The notes beneath the pieces are model-generated. The model worked only from the letters and a program-made list of their open reading frames with translations, was not told where the DNA came from and did not search any database. The position numbers and the translations under genes are program-made. Positions 1 to 9,701 of a DNA stretch of 37,344 bases are shown here, in pieces (the stretch's first letter is position 1; every line of letters starts with the position of its first letter). This DNA is from an uncultured Veillonellaceae bacterium (GTDB taxonomy: Bacteria; Bacillota; Negativicutes; Selenomonadales; Selenomonadaceae): NCBI GenBank assembly GCA_945949525.1, contig CAMFES010000009.1, forward strand, positions 1 to 37,344, read 5' to 3'.

Positions 1-61
1 CCGCCAGCTCCCCTGCCGGACGGCGGGCATCATGTTCCAAAAGCTCTAATAATTCACGCAT
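1..61 (-). CDS. Lrp/AsnC-family transcriptional regulator, N-terminal fragment
   Basis: The reverse strand begins an ATG at 61 preceded by a good ribosome binding site (AAGGAG about 7 bases upstream). Twenty codons are visible before the window edge: MRELLELLEHDARRPAGELA. The pattern LLELLEHDAR followed by a second helix start resembles the N-terminal winged helix-turn-helix of Lrp/AsnC regulators, which commonly open with a motif like LLEILEKDAR. The family binds DNA as dimers or octamers and usually senses amino acids. The rest of the gene lies outside the window, so ligand domain and targets cannot be judged. It is divergent from the YhcH-type gene at 325. Confidence 0.6.
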   Translation of the reverse strand, partial: MRELLELLEHDARRPAGELA

Positions 62-94
62 ATTTATCGCTCCTTTTTTTACATAGTAATAAAT

Positions 95-123
95 TTTATA
101 TCATATACAGGGAAATTTTGCAA
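95..123 (-). promoter_or_regulatory. Promoter of the leftward Lrp/AsnC gene
   Basis: On the reverse strand TTGCAA (118-123) and TATAAA (95-100) are separated by exactly 17 bases, 34 bases upstream of the ATG at 61. This fits a sigma-70/SigA promoter. Confidence 0.5.
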
Positions 124-229
124 TGAAAAACCAAAAGTATAATTCATTTGACTGAAAATTGATAAAATTTTACGTATACAAGAGAAAATACTGAAAAAGT
201 ATTGGGGATAATTTTCCTGTAACATTACA

Positions 230-256
230 TTGCATAAAGTTGGATTTTTGTATAAA
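230..256 (+). promoter_or_regulatory. Weak candidate promoter for the YhcH-type gene
   Basis: TTGCAT (230-235) and TATAAA (251-256) are separated by only 15 bases. An alternative -35 is TTGACT at 148-153 without a convincing -10. The 124-324 interval is AT-rich and holds no gene that I can support, so it is probably the divergent control region for the two flanking genes. Confidence 0.25.
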
Positions 257-324
257 ATAGTCTTGGTGTATTCTTTTGTAATGAAAGTTTTAGGCGGACT
301 GTTTTTTCAAAGGAGTCGATAGAC

Positions 325-801
325 TTGATTATAGGAAATATCAACGAGGAGGCTTCCGGCTTCAGCAAGTACCCGGAGGCTGTCAGGGAAGCCCTGCAAT
401 ACCTGTGCAGGCAGGATTTTAAGAACATGGAGGATGGCAGGTATCCGATTCATGGGGAGGACAGCTTTGCTATTTTGCAGCGCTACGATACCCGTGTGCC
501 GGAAAGCGGCAAGCCGGAGGCCCACCGTCAGTATGTGGATATTCAGTACATTGTGGAGGGCCGTGAGGAGCTGGGCTGGTGCCCGATGAGCCCGGAGCTG
601 AAGGTCTGCGAGCCGTACAATGCCGAAAAGGATATTGTTTTCTTTGACAAGCTGATTCCTATCAGCGGCATTACCCTTGAGGCCGGCAGCTTTGCGGTGC
701 TGTATCCGACGGATGTGCATCGTCCCTGCGGCTCCGTGGGGGATGCTCCTGCGCCTGTGACAAAGGTGGTAGTAAAGATTGCGGTTGACTACGTCAGGTA
801 G
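325..801 (+). CDS. YhcH/YjgK/YiaL family (DUF386) protein
   Basis: A 158-residue protein with the length and motifs of the YhcH/EbgC/YiaL cupin-like family. The metal-site region shows PEAHRQYVDIQYIVEGREELGW (about residues 71-92) and a later VLYPTDVHRPC (about 131-141), where His and Glu/Asp normally line a beta-barrel cavity. Family members are linked to sialic acid or other sugar catabolism, perhaps as anomer or sugar-binding enzymes; the substrate here cannot be told from sequence. Start: TTG at 325, chosen because AGGAG lies at 311-315 and the protein start MIIGNI is typical. No sugar catabolic genes are beside it; purL follows 68 bases later, and a short hairpin with a T-rich tail just after the stop may be a weak terminator. 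Confidence 0.8.
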   Translation: MIIGNINEEASGFSKYPEAVREALQYLCRQDFKNMEDGRYPIHGEDSFAILQRYDTRVPESGKPEAHRQYVDIQYIVEGREELGWCPMSPELKVCEPYNAEKDIVFFDKLIPISGITLEAGSFAVLYPTDVHRPCGSVGDAPAPVTKVVVKIAVDYVR

Positions 802-869
802 CAATTTTTTTATTTTTTGGGGTAGCTTGGATAACCATGTTTTTTAATATAAGTGATGGAGGCAAATCA

Positions 870-3800
870 ATGAGTGTAAGAAGAATTTTTGTAGAAAAGC
901 GACAGGGCTTTTTCGACATTCCGGCCCAGCAGCTGTGTGACGATCTGGTGGAGAGCTTCCGCCTGACCGGACTGAAGGCGGTCCGCCTGTTCAACCGCTA
1001 CGATATAGAGGGGCTGAGTGACGAGGAGTATGCTCAGGTAAAATCTGTGGTTTTTTCTGAGCCGCCTGTAGACGTTATCTACGAGGAGAAGCTGCCTGAC
1101 TTCCCTAATTCTACTGTGTTTGCTGCAGAGTATCTGCCTGGACAGTATGATCAGACTGCGGATTCCGCTGCCCAGTGCGTTCAGCTGGTGACCCAGAAGG
1201 AGCGCCCTGTGATTGCTACAGCCCGGGTGGTTGTGCTGGTAGGTGATGTGGATGCTGATGCTGTCCAGAAGATCAAGGATTATTATATTAACGCTGTGGA
1301 GAGCCGTGAGGCTTCCATGGAAAAGCCTGATACCCTGGACATGAAGTTCGAGGTGCCTGCCGATGTGGAGGTCCTGGAGGGCTTCAACGAGATGGATGAG
1401 GCTGCCCTTCAGCAGTTCATGGACAGCCGCGGCTTTGCCATGAGCTTTGAGGATTTGAAGTTCTGCCAGGAGTATTTCCGTGATACGGAGAAGCGCCAGC
1501 CTACCATTACCGAAATTCGCGTAATTGATACCTACTGGTCCGATCATTGCCGTCATACCACCTTTACCACGGCCATTGACCTGGTGGACATCGAGAAGGG
1601 CTATTACAGCAAGCCGATTGAGGATGCCTACAGGCAGTATCTGGCTGACCGCAAGGAGCTTTATACCGGGCAGAACAGGGATGTTACCCTGATGGACCTG
1701 GCTGTTATCGGCATGAAGGCCCTTAGGAAGCAGGGCAAGCTGGAGGATTTGGACAAGTCTGATGAGATTAATGCCTGCAGCATCGTTGTCAATGCTGATA
1801 TTGACGGCAAGAATGAGGAATGGCTGGTTATGTTCAAGAACGAAACCCATAACCATCCTACCGAGATAGAGCCTTTCGGCGGTGCGGCTACCTGCCTGGG
1901 CGGTGCCATCCGCGACCCGCTGTCCGGCCGTTCCTATGTGTATCAGGCCATGCGCGTAACCGGTGCCGCAGACCCTAGGCGTCCTGTCAGCGAAACCCTG
2001 AAGGGCAAGCTGCCGCAGAAGAAAATCACTCTGGGGGCAGCGGCAGGCTACAGCTCCTACGGCAACCAGATAGGACTTGCAACCGGACAGGTTTCCGAGG
2101 TATATCATGAGGGCTTTTTGGCAAAGCGTATGGAGATTGGCGCTGTTATTGCGGCTGCGCCAAAGGTGAATGTTGTCCGCGAGGTTCCGTCCCCTGACGA
2201 TGTTATCGTGCTGGTGGGGGGCCGTACCGGCCGTGATGGCTGCGGCGGCGCTACCGGCTCCTCCAAGGAGCATACCCTTGAGTCCCTGACCGCCTGCGGT
2301 GCCGAGGTGCAGAAGGGTAATCCGCCTACGGAGAGGAAGATTCAGCGCCTGTTCAGGAATCCTGAAATCAGCCGTATGATCAAGCGCTGCAACGACTTTG
2401 GTGCAGGCGGCGTGTCCGTTGCCATCGGCGAGCTGACCGACGGTCTGGTGATTGACCTGGATGCCGTCAAGAAGAAGTACGAGGGACTGGATGGCACCGA
2501 GCTGGCTATTTCCGAGTCCCAGGAGCGCATGGCTGTAGTAATCACCCGTGACAACGTGGAGAAATTCGTAGCTGCTGCCGATGAGGAAAACCTGGAGGCC
2601 ACCGTGGTGGCAGTTGTTACTGACAACCGCCGTCTGGTGATGAACTGGCGGGAGAAGACCATTGTCAACCTGAGCCGCGATTTCCTGGATACCAACGGCG
2701 TAAAGCAGCATATCAGCCTGGTGGTTGAAGCTCCGGAAAAGGACAGGTGCTATCTGGATCAGATTCCTGGCAAGGTGGCGGCTCTGGCTCCTGACTTGGA
2801 GAAGGCATGGCTGGAAAATCTGAAGGATCTGAATGTGTGCAGCCAGAAGGGACTGGCGGAGCGCTTTGATTCCTCCATCGGTGGCAACAGCGTACTCATG
2901 CCGTTTGGCGGCAAGAACCAGCTTACCCCTACCGAGGGCATGGTGGCAAAGCTGCCTGTGCTGGGGGCAGAAACCACTACAGCTACGGCTATGACCTATG
3001 GCTACAACCCTTATCTCATGGAGTGGAGCCCGTTCCACGGTGCCATGTACGCGGTGATTGAGTCCGTGGCCAAGATGGTGGCTCTGGGCGGCCGTGCCGA
3101 CAAGGTGCGCCTGACCTTCCAGGAGTATTTTGAGAGCCTGGGCAGTGACAGCAAAAAGTGGGGCAAGCCGTTTGCGGCCCTGCTGGGTGCCCTGTGGGCG
3201 CAGCACCAGCTGGAAATCCCTGCCATCGGCGGCAAGGATTCCATGTCCGGTACCTTTATGGATCTGACCGTGCCGCCTACCCTTGCTTCCTTTGCGGTGG
3301 ATGTGATGAAGGCTGACAATGCGGTTTCACCTGAGTTCAAATTTACCGGCAGCAAGGTTTATTACGTGCCTATGGCCAAGGATGAGCTGGCTATGCCGAA
3401 CTTCCCTAAGCTGAGGGCCGTATATGAAAAGGTAAGCAATTTTATTGCGGCCAGAAAGGTGTTCGCCGCTTCCAGCGTCCGCATGGGCGGTATGGCTGCC
3501 GCTATTACCAGGATGTGCCTGGGCAACGGCATCGGCTTCAGGTTTGCCGGCAAGCCTGACATGCAGGAGCTGTTTAAGGCTGACTACGGCGCACTGATTC
3601 TTGAGGTGGCCGCTGATTCCGATATAGAGAAGGCGCTGGCAGGTACCGGCTGCTATGAGCTGGGCACCACCACCCAGAACAGCAGCATCGTCATCGGTGA
3701 TGCTGTGGTTTCCTTCAATGATGCCAGGAAGGCATATACTTCTCCGCTGGAGAAGATTTTCCCGACCAGCGTCAAGACCTCCGACAAGGGGGCCAGCGAG

Positions 3801-4649
3801 TATCTTTACACTGGCGGCAACAGGGTGAAGCCGCAGATTGGCATCGCAAAGCCAAAGATTTTTATTCCGGTGTTCCCAGGTACCAACTGCGAATATGATA
3901 CGGCAAGGGCCTTCCGCCGTGCCGGCGGCGACCCGCAGACACTGGTTATCCGCAACCTGACGCCGCAGGCTGTTGAGGAGTCCGTTGAGGCCATCGTCAA
4001 GGGCATCGAGGCTTCCCAGATTATCATGCTGCCGGGCGGCTTCAGCGGCGGCGACGAGCCGGACGGCTCCGGTAAGTTTATTGCGGCTATCTTCCGTAAC
4101 CCTCGCATCAAGGAGGCCGTTCACAAGCTGCTGCAGCAGCGTGACGGATTGATGCTGGGCATCTGCAACGGCTTCCAGGCGCTGATTAAGCTGGGACTGG
4201 TGCCGTATGGAGAAATTCGCGACCTGGATGCGGCATCGCCGACCCTGACCCACAACCAGATTGGCCGCCATGCCTCCTGCATGGTGCGCACCAAGGTGGT
4301 ATCCAACCTTTCTCCGTGGTTCAACAACGTGAAGCCGGGTGAAATTTTCACCATTCCTATTTCCCACGGTGAGGGACGCTTCTTTGCGGACAAGGAGGTT
4401 GTGGCGAAGCTGCGCATCAACGGGCAGATTGCCACCCAGTATGTGAATGAGGCGGGAAATCCTACTCTGGAGATGCCGTTTAACCCGAATGGCTCCGTCA
4501 ATGCCATCGAGGGCATCACCAGCCCTGACGGCCGAGTGCTGGGCAAGATGGGACACTCCGAGCGTATCGGCGAGTCCGTGGCCATGAATGTGCCGGGCAA
4601 CCAGGATCAGAAGATTTTTGAGGCAGGTATTGCCTACTACAAGCTCTGA
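870..4649 (+). CDS. purL: Phosphoribosylformylglycinamidine synthase, single-chain type
   Basis: PurL converts FGAR, glutamine and ATP to FGAM in de novo purine synthesis. The 1259-residue chain has the clostridial single-polypeptide architecture: N-terminal PurS-like part, FGAM-synthase linker domain (DTYWSDHCRHTTF near residue 220), two AIRS-type ATP-binding halves (FKNETHNHPTEIEPFGGAATCLGG near 330; GGKDSMSGTF near 790), and a C-terminal class I glutamine amidotransferase. The nucleophile is Cys1099 in GICNGFQ, and HGEGRF provides part of the triad. Start: ATG at 870 follows GGAGG at 858-862; an upstream in-frame ATG at 837 has no ribosome binding site and would add eleven atypical residues. 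It stands alone, without other pur genes, and ends in a strong terminator. No purine riboswitch fits in the 68-base leader. Confidence 0.95.
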   Translation: MSVRRIFVEKRQGFFDIPAQQLCDDLVESFRLTGLKAVRLFNRYDIEGLSDEEYAQVKSVVFSEPPVDVIYEEKLPDFPNSTVFAAEYLPGQYDQTADSAAQCVQLVTQKERPVIATARVVVLVGDVDADAVQKIKDYYINAVESREASMEKPDTLDMKFEVPADVEVLEGFNEMDEAALQQFMDSRGFAMSFEDLKFCQEYFRDTEKRQPTITEIRVIDTYWSDHCRHTTFTTAIDLVDIEKGYYSKPIEDAYRQYLADRKELYTGQNRDVTLMDLAVIGMKALRKQGKLEDLDKSDEINACSIVVNADIDGKNEEWLVMFKNETHNHPTEIEPFGGAATCLGGAIRDPLSGRSYVYQAMRVTGAADPRRPVSETLKGKLPQKKITLGAAAGYSSYGNQIGLATGQVSEVYHEGFLAKRMEIGAVIAAAPKVNVVREVPSPDDVIVLVGGRTGRDGCGGATGSSKEHTLESLTACGAEVQKGNPPTERKIQRLFRNPEISRMIKRCNDFGAGGVSVAIGELTDGLVIDLDAVKKKYEGLDGTELAISESQERMAVVITRDNVEKFVAAADEENLEATVVAVVTDNRRLVMNWREKTIVNLSRDFLDTNGVKQHISLVVEAPEKDRCYLDQIPGKVAALAPDLEKAWLENLKDLNVCSQKGLAERFDSSIGGNSVLMPFGGKNQLTPTEGMVAKLPVLGAETTTATAMTYGYNPYLMEWSPFHGAMYAVIESVAKMVALGGRADKVRLTFQEYFESLGSDSKKWGKPFAALLGALWAQHQLEIPAIGGKDSMSGTFMDLTVPPTLASFAVDVMKADNAVSPEFKFTGSKVYYVPMAKDELAMPNFPKLRAVYEKVSNFIAARKVFAASSVRMGGMAAAITRMCLGNGIGFRFAGKPDMQELFKADYGALILEVAADSDIEKALAGTGCYELGTTTQNSSIVIGDAVVSFNDARKAYTSPLEKIFPTSVKTSDKGASEYLYTGGNRVKPQIGIAKPKIFIPVFPGTNCEYDTARAFRRAGGDPQTLVIRNLTPQAVEESVEAIVKGIEASQIIMLPGGFSGGDEPDGSGKFIAAIFRNPRIKEAVHKLLQQRDGLMLGICNGFQALIKLGLVPYGEIRDLDAASPTLTHNQIGRHASCMVRTKVVSNLSPWFNNVKPGEIFTIPISHGEGRFFADKEVVAKLRINGQIATQYVNEAGNPTLEMPFNPNGSVNAIEGITSPDGRVLGKMGHSERIGESVAMNVPGNQDQKIFEAGIAYYKL

Positions 4650-4664
4650 TACAAAATATGAAGT

Positions 4665-4691
4665 GCGGCTCCCTGCGGGGGGCCGCTTTTT
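4665..4691 (+). terminator. Rho-independent terminator of purL
   Basis: Nine-pair stem GCGGCTCCC / GGGGGCCGC (one G-U pair) with a TGCG loop, followed by five T, 16 bases after the purL stop. Confidence 0.85.
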
Positions 4692-4776
4692 GTATGTGTA
4701 AATTTGTTAGAAAAAAATAAAAAAATTTTTCAAGTTAGCAGGAAAAAAACACCCTTGTGGCGAATAATAACTCGAA

Positions 4777-4812
4777 AAGAAGTTGCGGATGTCCGGGGGA
4801 TTTCCGCTTCTT
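4777..4812 (+). promoter_or_regulatory. Imperfect stem-loop in the glpK leader
   Basis: AAGAAG..GCGGA (4777-4789) can pair with TCCGC..TTCTT (4803-4812), leaving a 13-base loop, 36 bases ahead of the glpK ATG. There is no T-run, so it is not a terminator. It could be a leader structure or protein-binding site. Sequence upstream (4692-4776) is very AT-rich and probably holds the glpK promoter, but no clear -35/-10 pair stands out. Confidence 0.35.
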
Positions 4813-4848
4813 AGTGGCGTTAGTATTTTTGCAGAGGGGGATTTTTGA

Positions 4849-6351
<1,503 letters not shown>

Positions 6352-6383
6352 TTGCAGTCCGGTCTGTAACTTATAGTTTAGTT

Positions 6384-6418
6384 ATCCTCACCTGTGCAGC
6401 TGCTGCACAGGTGAGGAT
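6384..6418 (+). other. Perfect 15-bp stem-loop between glpK and dhaK
   Basis: The arms 6384-6398 and 6404-6418 are perfect inverted repeats of 15 bases (ATCCTCACCTGTGCA and its complement) around a five-base loop. The following bases (GTATTTCC) are not a real T-run. It may terminate some transcripts or act as an RNA-processing or stability element that separates glpK from dhaK expression. Confidence 0.7.
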
Positions 6419-6463
6419 GTATTTCCCCGTGGGTTGGCTATGGAATGTTAGGAGGGTATTATT

Positions 6464-7453
6464 GTGAAGAAAATTATCAATGCAGTGGAAAATGTGGAAG
6501 AGGAAATGATTCTCGGTCTTGTGAAGTCAGCGCCTGATAAGCTGCGCAAGCTGGATTGCGGCAACGTGGTGGTGCGCGCCAACAAGAAGGAGGGCAAGGT
6601 TGCCCTGGTAAGCGGCGGCGGCAGCGGCCATGAGCCTGCCCATGGCGGCTATGTAGGCGAAGGCATGCTGGATGGCGCAGTTGCCGGTGCGGTGTTCACC
6701 TCTCCTACGCCGGATCAGATTTATGAGGCGATCAAGGCAGTTGCCACAGACAAGGGTGTGCTTTGTATCGTCAAGAATTACACCGGTGATATTATGAACT
6801 TCGAGATGGCAATTGATATGGCCAAGGACGAGGATATTATAGCTGATTACGTGGTTGTAAACGATGATGTGGCAGTGAAGGATTCCCTTTATACCACCGG
6901 TCGCCGCGGCGTAGCCGGTACGGTCCTGGTACACAAGATTGCAGGCGCTCTGGCAGAAACCGGTGCCAGCCTGGAGGAGGTAAAGGCTGTAGCGGAGAAG
7001 GTTATTGCCAATGTGCGCACCATGGGCATGGCAATTACCGCCTGCACCATGCCGGCTGCCGGCAAGCCTGGCTTTGAGCTGGCAGATGATGAGATGGAAA
7101 TCGGTATTGGCATTCATGGTGAGCCGGGTACCAGCCGTGAAACCCTGAAATCCGCCAATGATATTGCAGATGAGCTTTTGAACAGAATTGTCGAAGATAT
7201 TGACTATACAGGCAAGGAAGTTGCTGTTATAATTAATGGCATGGGCGGAACTCCATTGATGGAGCTGTACATTGTAAATAATTACGTAGCTGACTTCCTG
7301 GCAGAAAAGGGTATCAAGGTTTATGACACAATGGTGGGCAACTACATGACCTCTATTGAGATGGCAGGCTTTTCCATTACACTCCTGCGTTTGGACGATG
7401 AATTGAAGAAGCTGTATGATGCCAAGGCAGATACTCCTGCTTTAAGGAAATGA
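6464..7453 (+). CDS. dhaK: PTS-dependent dihydroxyacetone kinase, DhaK subunit
   Basis: DhaK binds dihydroxyacetone covalently and hands it to DhaL for phosphorylation to DHAP with a phosphate from the PTS. The 329-residue protein contains the three residues used by the E. coli enzyme at identical numbering: His56 in GGGSGHEPAH, Asp109 in NYTGDI, and His218 in GIGIHGEPG, the His that forms the hemiaminal with substrate. Start is GTG at 6464 preceded by GGAGGG (6451-6456). It follows glpK by 112 bases with a strong stem-loop in the gap and precedes dhaL by 22 bases, so dhaK-dhaL are surely co-transcribed. Confidence 0.95.
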   Translation: MKKIINAVENVEEEMILGLVKSAPDKLRKLDCGNVVVRANKKEGKVALVSGGGSGHEPAHGGYVGEGMLDGAVAGAVFTSPTPDQIYEAIKAVATDKGVLCIVKNYTGDIMNFEMAIDMAKDEDIIADYVVVNDDVAVKDSLYTTGRRGVAGTVLVHKIAGALAETGASLEEVKAVAEKVIANVRTMGMAITACTMPAAGKPGFELADDEMEIGIGIHGEPGTSRETLKSANDIADELLNRIVEDIDYTGKEVAVIINGMGGTPLMELYIVNNYVADFLAEKGIKVYDTMVGNYMTSIEMAGFSITLLRLDDELKKLYDAKADTPALRK

Positions 7454-7475
7454 TGTTCGAGGGGAGCTGTTTTAA

Positions 7476-8099
7476 ACGATTACGAATGAAAAGACCATTG
7501 AGATTTTAAAGGCTGTTGCAGCCCGCATAGAGGAAAAGAAGGACTATCTGACGGAGCTGGACAACGAGATTGCCGATGGTGACCACGGTGTAAACATGGC
7601 AAAGGGCTTTAATGCGGTGATTCCGAAGCTGGAGGCCATGTCCGGCAAGGACATTGGTTCATTGCTGAAGACCACGGGCATGACGCTGGTTTCTACTGTT
7701 GGCGGTTCGGCAGGGCCTCTGTATGGCACTGCCTTTATGAAGGCAGGCGCCGCCTTGAAGGACAAGATGGAAATTGACAGCAAGGATCTGGTTGTGGCAC
7801 TGGAGGCTGCTATTGGCGGCATCAAGATGCGCGGCAAGGCAACTACCGGTGAAAAGACCATGCTGGATGCTATCTGTCCTGCTTATGACGCCCTGAAGGC
7901 GGCTGTTGAGGCCGGTGAGGATATGAAGGCGGCTGTTGCCAAGGCTGTCGAGGCCGCCCGCGCCGGTGTGGAGTACACCAAGACCATCAAGGCAACCAAG
8001 GGCCGTGCAAGCTATATAGGAGACAGGAGTATCGGTCATCAGGATCCGGGAGCTACGTCTTCTATGTATATGCTTGAGGTATTGCTGGAGCATATCTAA
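7476..8099 (+). CDS. dhaL: Dihydroxyacetone kinase, DhaL (ADP-binding) subunit, apparent ACG start
   Basis: DhaL carries a tightly bound ADP that is rephosphorylated by DhaM and transfers phosphate to DHA on DhaK. The Mg-ADP site is three Asp in LDNEIADGDHG (residues 29, 34, 36 from the start proposed here, one less than E. coli 30, 35, 37). Those codons lie upstream of the first in-frame ATG (7596), so that ATG cannot be the true start. The frame is open back to a TAA at 7473 and has no ATG, GTG or TTG before 7596. The ACG at 7476 sits nine bases after AGGGGAG (7460-7466) and gives 207 residues, the family length; one base change would make it ATG. Alternatives are the ATT at 7479 or a sequencing error. 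The glycine-rich SLLKTTGMTLVSTVGGSAGPLYGTAF region is intact. Confidence 0.88.
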   Translation, partial: TITNEKTIEILKAVAARIEEKKDYLTELDNEIADGDHGVNMAKGFNAVIPKLEAMSGKDIGSLLKTTGMTLVSTVGGSAGPLYGTAFMKAGAALKDKMEIDSKDLVVALEAAIGGIKMRGKATTGEKTMLDAICPAYDALKAAVEAGEDMKAAVAKAVEAARAGVEYTKTIKATKGRASYIGDRSIGHQDPGATSSMYMLEVLLEHI

Positions 8100-8122
8100 G
8101 CGGGATTTTGGATGGATGTAGA

Positions 8123-8150
8123 GAAGTGGGGAAGTTCGCTTCCCTGCTTC
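8123..8150 (+). other. Stem-loop with TTCG tetraloop between dhaL and dhaM
   Basis: Twelve pairs (two G-U) between 8123-8134 and 8139-8150 close a TTCG tetraloop, an extra-stable RNA hairpin. The tail ATTTGTTGTG is a poor T-run, so it could be a leaky terminator or an RNA stabiliser after dhaL. Confidence 0.65.
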
Positions 8151-8155
8151 ATTTG

Positions 8156-8186
8156 TTGTGTGGTTGTATGAGAGGGTAGATATAAT
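8156..8186 (+). promoter_or_regulatory. Candidate promoter for dhaM
   Basis: A perfect -10 TATAAT at 8181-8186 is preceded by TTGTGT at 8156-8161 with a long 19-base spacer, 36 bases ahead of the dhaM ATG. Together with the hairpin just upstream it suggests dhaM can be transcribed separately. Confidence 0.4.
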
Positions 8187-8221
8187 AGTTTGTGCTTATA
8201 GTGTAAAAGGAGATGGGACGG

Positions 8222-8608
8222 ATGGTAGGTATCGTAGTTGTATCTCATAGCCAGTGCCTGGCAGAGGGAGCCGTGGAGCTGGCAAAAATGATGGCCGGCA
8301 ATGCACGGATTGCTGCAGCTGGCGGATTAGAGGATGGTACACCAGGCACCAGCTTTGAAAAGATAATGGCGGCTATAGAAAGCGTTTATTCAGAGGATGG
8401 CGTTGCAGTGCTTATGGATATGGGGAGTGCTGTGATGACCACGGAAATGGTGATAGAATCTCTGGGGTATGATAATGTATTCATGCTGGATGGCCCTGTG
8501 GTGGAAGGGGCTATTGTGGCAGCGCTGGAGGCTTCCCTGGGAACGCCCTTGGAGGAGCTGCAGGCGAAGGTTGATGAGGCCAGAGCCACAAAAAAGCTTG
8601 ACCTGTGA
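8222..8608 (+). CDS. dhaM: Dihydroxyacetone kinase phosphotransfer subunit DhaM (single EIIA domain)
   Basis: DhaM takes phosphate from HPr and passes it to ADP on DhaL. This 128-residue form has only the EIIA-Man-like domain: MVGIVVVSHSQCLAEGAVELA with the phosphorylatable His at residue 9, then the IEDGTPGTSFEKI-type segment and VAVLMDMGSAVMTTEM, which packs round the active His. The E. coli protein adds HPr and EI-like domains that are absent here, as in most Firmicutes. Start: ATG 8222 lies nine bases after AAAGGAG (8206-8212); the ATG at 8213 touches the ribosome binding site and is less likely. It closes the glycerol/DHA cluster and is followed by a strong terminator. Confidence 0.92.
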   Translation: MVGIVVVSHSQCLAEGAVELAKMMAGNARIAAAGGLEDGTPGTSFEKIMAAIESVYSEDGVAVLMDMGSAVMTTEMVIESLGYDNVFMLDGPVVEGAIVAALEASLGTPLEELQAKVDEARATKKLDL

Positions 8609-8640
8609 GCTGTTTTGGCATGTATGTGCATTTTTTTGGA

Positions 8641-8697
8641 AGGCAAGGTAAAAATCACATTTTTCAGGAAGTGTGATTTTTATTTTGCCTTTTTTTA
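8641..8697 (+). terminator. Terminator after dhaM
   Basis: AAAAATCACA (8650-8659) pairs with TGTGATTTTT (8672-8681) and outer AGGCAA (8641-8646) with TTGCCT (8685-8690), followed by seven T. It is A/T-symmetric, but the T-run favours + strand termination. Confidence 0.85.
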
Positions 8698-8712
8698 TCT
8701 ATATGATATAAT
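8685..8712 (+). promoter_or_regulatory. Extended -10 promoter of the DMT transporter gene
   Basis: TTGCCT (8685-8690), 16-base spacer, TGA then TATAAT (8707-8712). The -35 overlaps the last arm of the dhaM terminator. It lies 26 bases before the TTG start at 8738. Confidence 0.6.
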
Positions 8713-8737
8713 CAAAAAGATATGAAAGGGTGATTTT

Positions 8738-9610
8738 TTGCGAGGATATTTATATTTGCTCATGGCTTCCTTTCTGTGGGGGACTACTTTTGTTGCCCAG
8801 CTGACGGGCATGGAATGCATCGGACCCTTTACTTATGGCATGGGCAGGTACGTTATAGGCTTCTTTGTGGTGCTTGCGATTTGGGCGGCCTTCAGGCGGC
8901 AGCGGCAGTGCGCGAAGGCTGAGGGACGCTATATTTCCGGCTGGAAATTCGGCATCGGTGCTGGCTGCATCATGTTTGTGGCATCTGCCTTTCAGCAGTT
9001 TGCCCTGCTGTTTACCACAGCGGGAAAGGCGGCTTTTATTACCTGCCTGTACATCATATTTGTGCCCCTGTTTGCCAGGCTGATTGGCAAGATAATCCGG
9101 CTGGAGAACTGGTTGGGAGCTTTTGTGGCAGCGGCAGGTCTTTATTGCCTGTCGGTACAGGGGGAGCTTGACCTGAACTACGGTGATGTGCTGGCGTTCA
9201 TCTGCTCGATTTTTTGGGCATTTCATATTTTATTTATTGACAGATACGCGGAAAGAGCAGACAATATTGAATTATCCGCTGCCCAGCTGGCGGTTTGTGC
9301 CGTGCTGAATACCGGGGCCTGCTTCCTGCTGGAGCCCTTTGAATGGCAGCAGCTGGCAGATGCTGCGGTACCGATACTCTATGCGGCAGTCCTGTCATCA
9401 GGTGCGGCATTTACTCTGCAGATTATGGGGCAGAGGACGGCGGAACCGGCACCGGCAGCTGTGATTATGAGCCTTGAGTCGGTGTTTGGCGCACTGGCCG
9501 GCTGGCTGATTCTTGATGAGAGAATGTACAGCGTGGAAATAATCGGCTGTGTGCTGATGCTGGCGGGGATGCTGATTACCCAGGCGGGTGTAATCCTGCA
9601 CAGACGATGA
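8738..9610 (+). CDS. EamA/DMT-superfamily transporter
   Basis: A 290-residue integral membrane protein with the two EamA repeats and about ten membrane helices. The first opens with YLYLLMASFLWGTTFVAQ, the typical EamA start in which WG(T/S)xF is conserved. The second ends with APAAVIMSLESVFGALAGWLILDE, the usual C-terminal EamA signature, then a last helix and a short basic tail HRR. Members export small metabolites or amino acids; no substrate can be assigned. Start is TTG at 8738 with AAAGGG seven bases upstream. The gene has its own promoter; the FtsZ-like gene starts 91 bases later with no terminator between, so read-through is likely. Confidence 0.88.
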   Translation: MRGYLYLLMASFLWGTTFVAQLTGMECIGPFTYGMGRYVIGFFVVLAIWAAFRRQRQCAKAEGRYISGWKFGIGAGCIMFVASAFQQFALLFTTAGKAAFITCLYIIFVPLFARLIGKIIRLENWLGAFVAAAGLYCLSVQGELDLNYGDVLAFICSIFWAFHILFIDRYAERADNIELSAAQLAVCAVLNTGACFLLEPFEWQQLADAAVPILYAAVLSSGAAFTLQIMGQRTAEPAPAAVIMSLESVFGALAGWLILDERMYSVEIIGCVLMLAGMLITQAGVILHRR

Positions 9611-9701
9611 GCCGTGGTGGCTGGTGCAGGCAGCCCGGAGGATGTGCAGAAGGTTTGATTTGTGGAATTATGGATTTAGATGATATAGAGGAGGCACAAA
9701 C

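Noticed and set aside
867-4556. Long open frames antisense to purL (779 codons at 867-3206 and 409 codons at 3327-4556)
   Set aside because: They lie opposite a clearly functional purL, have no recognisable protein motifs or ribosome binding sites, and are explained by its GC-biased codon use.
7476-8099. dhaL as a pseudogene or frameshifted gene
   Set aside because: All catalytic motifs and the full family length are present in one open frame; only the start codon is unusual.
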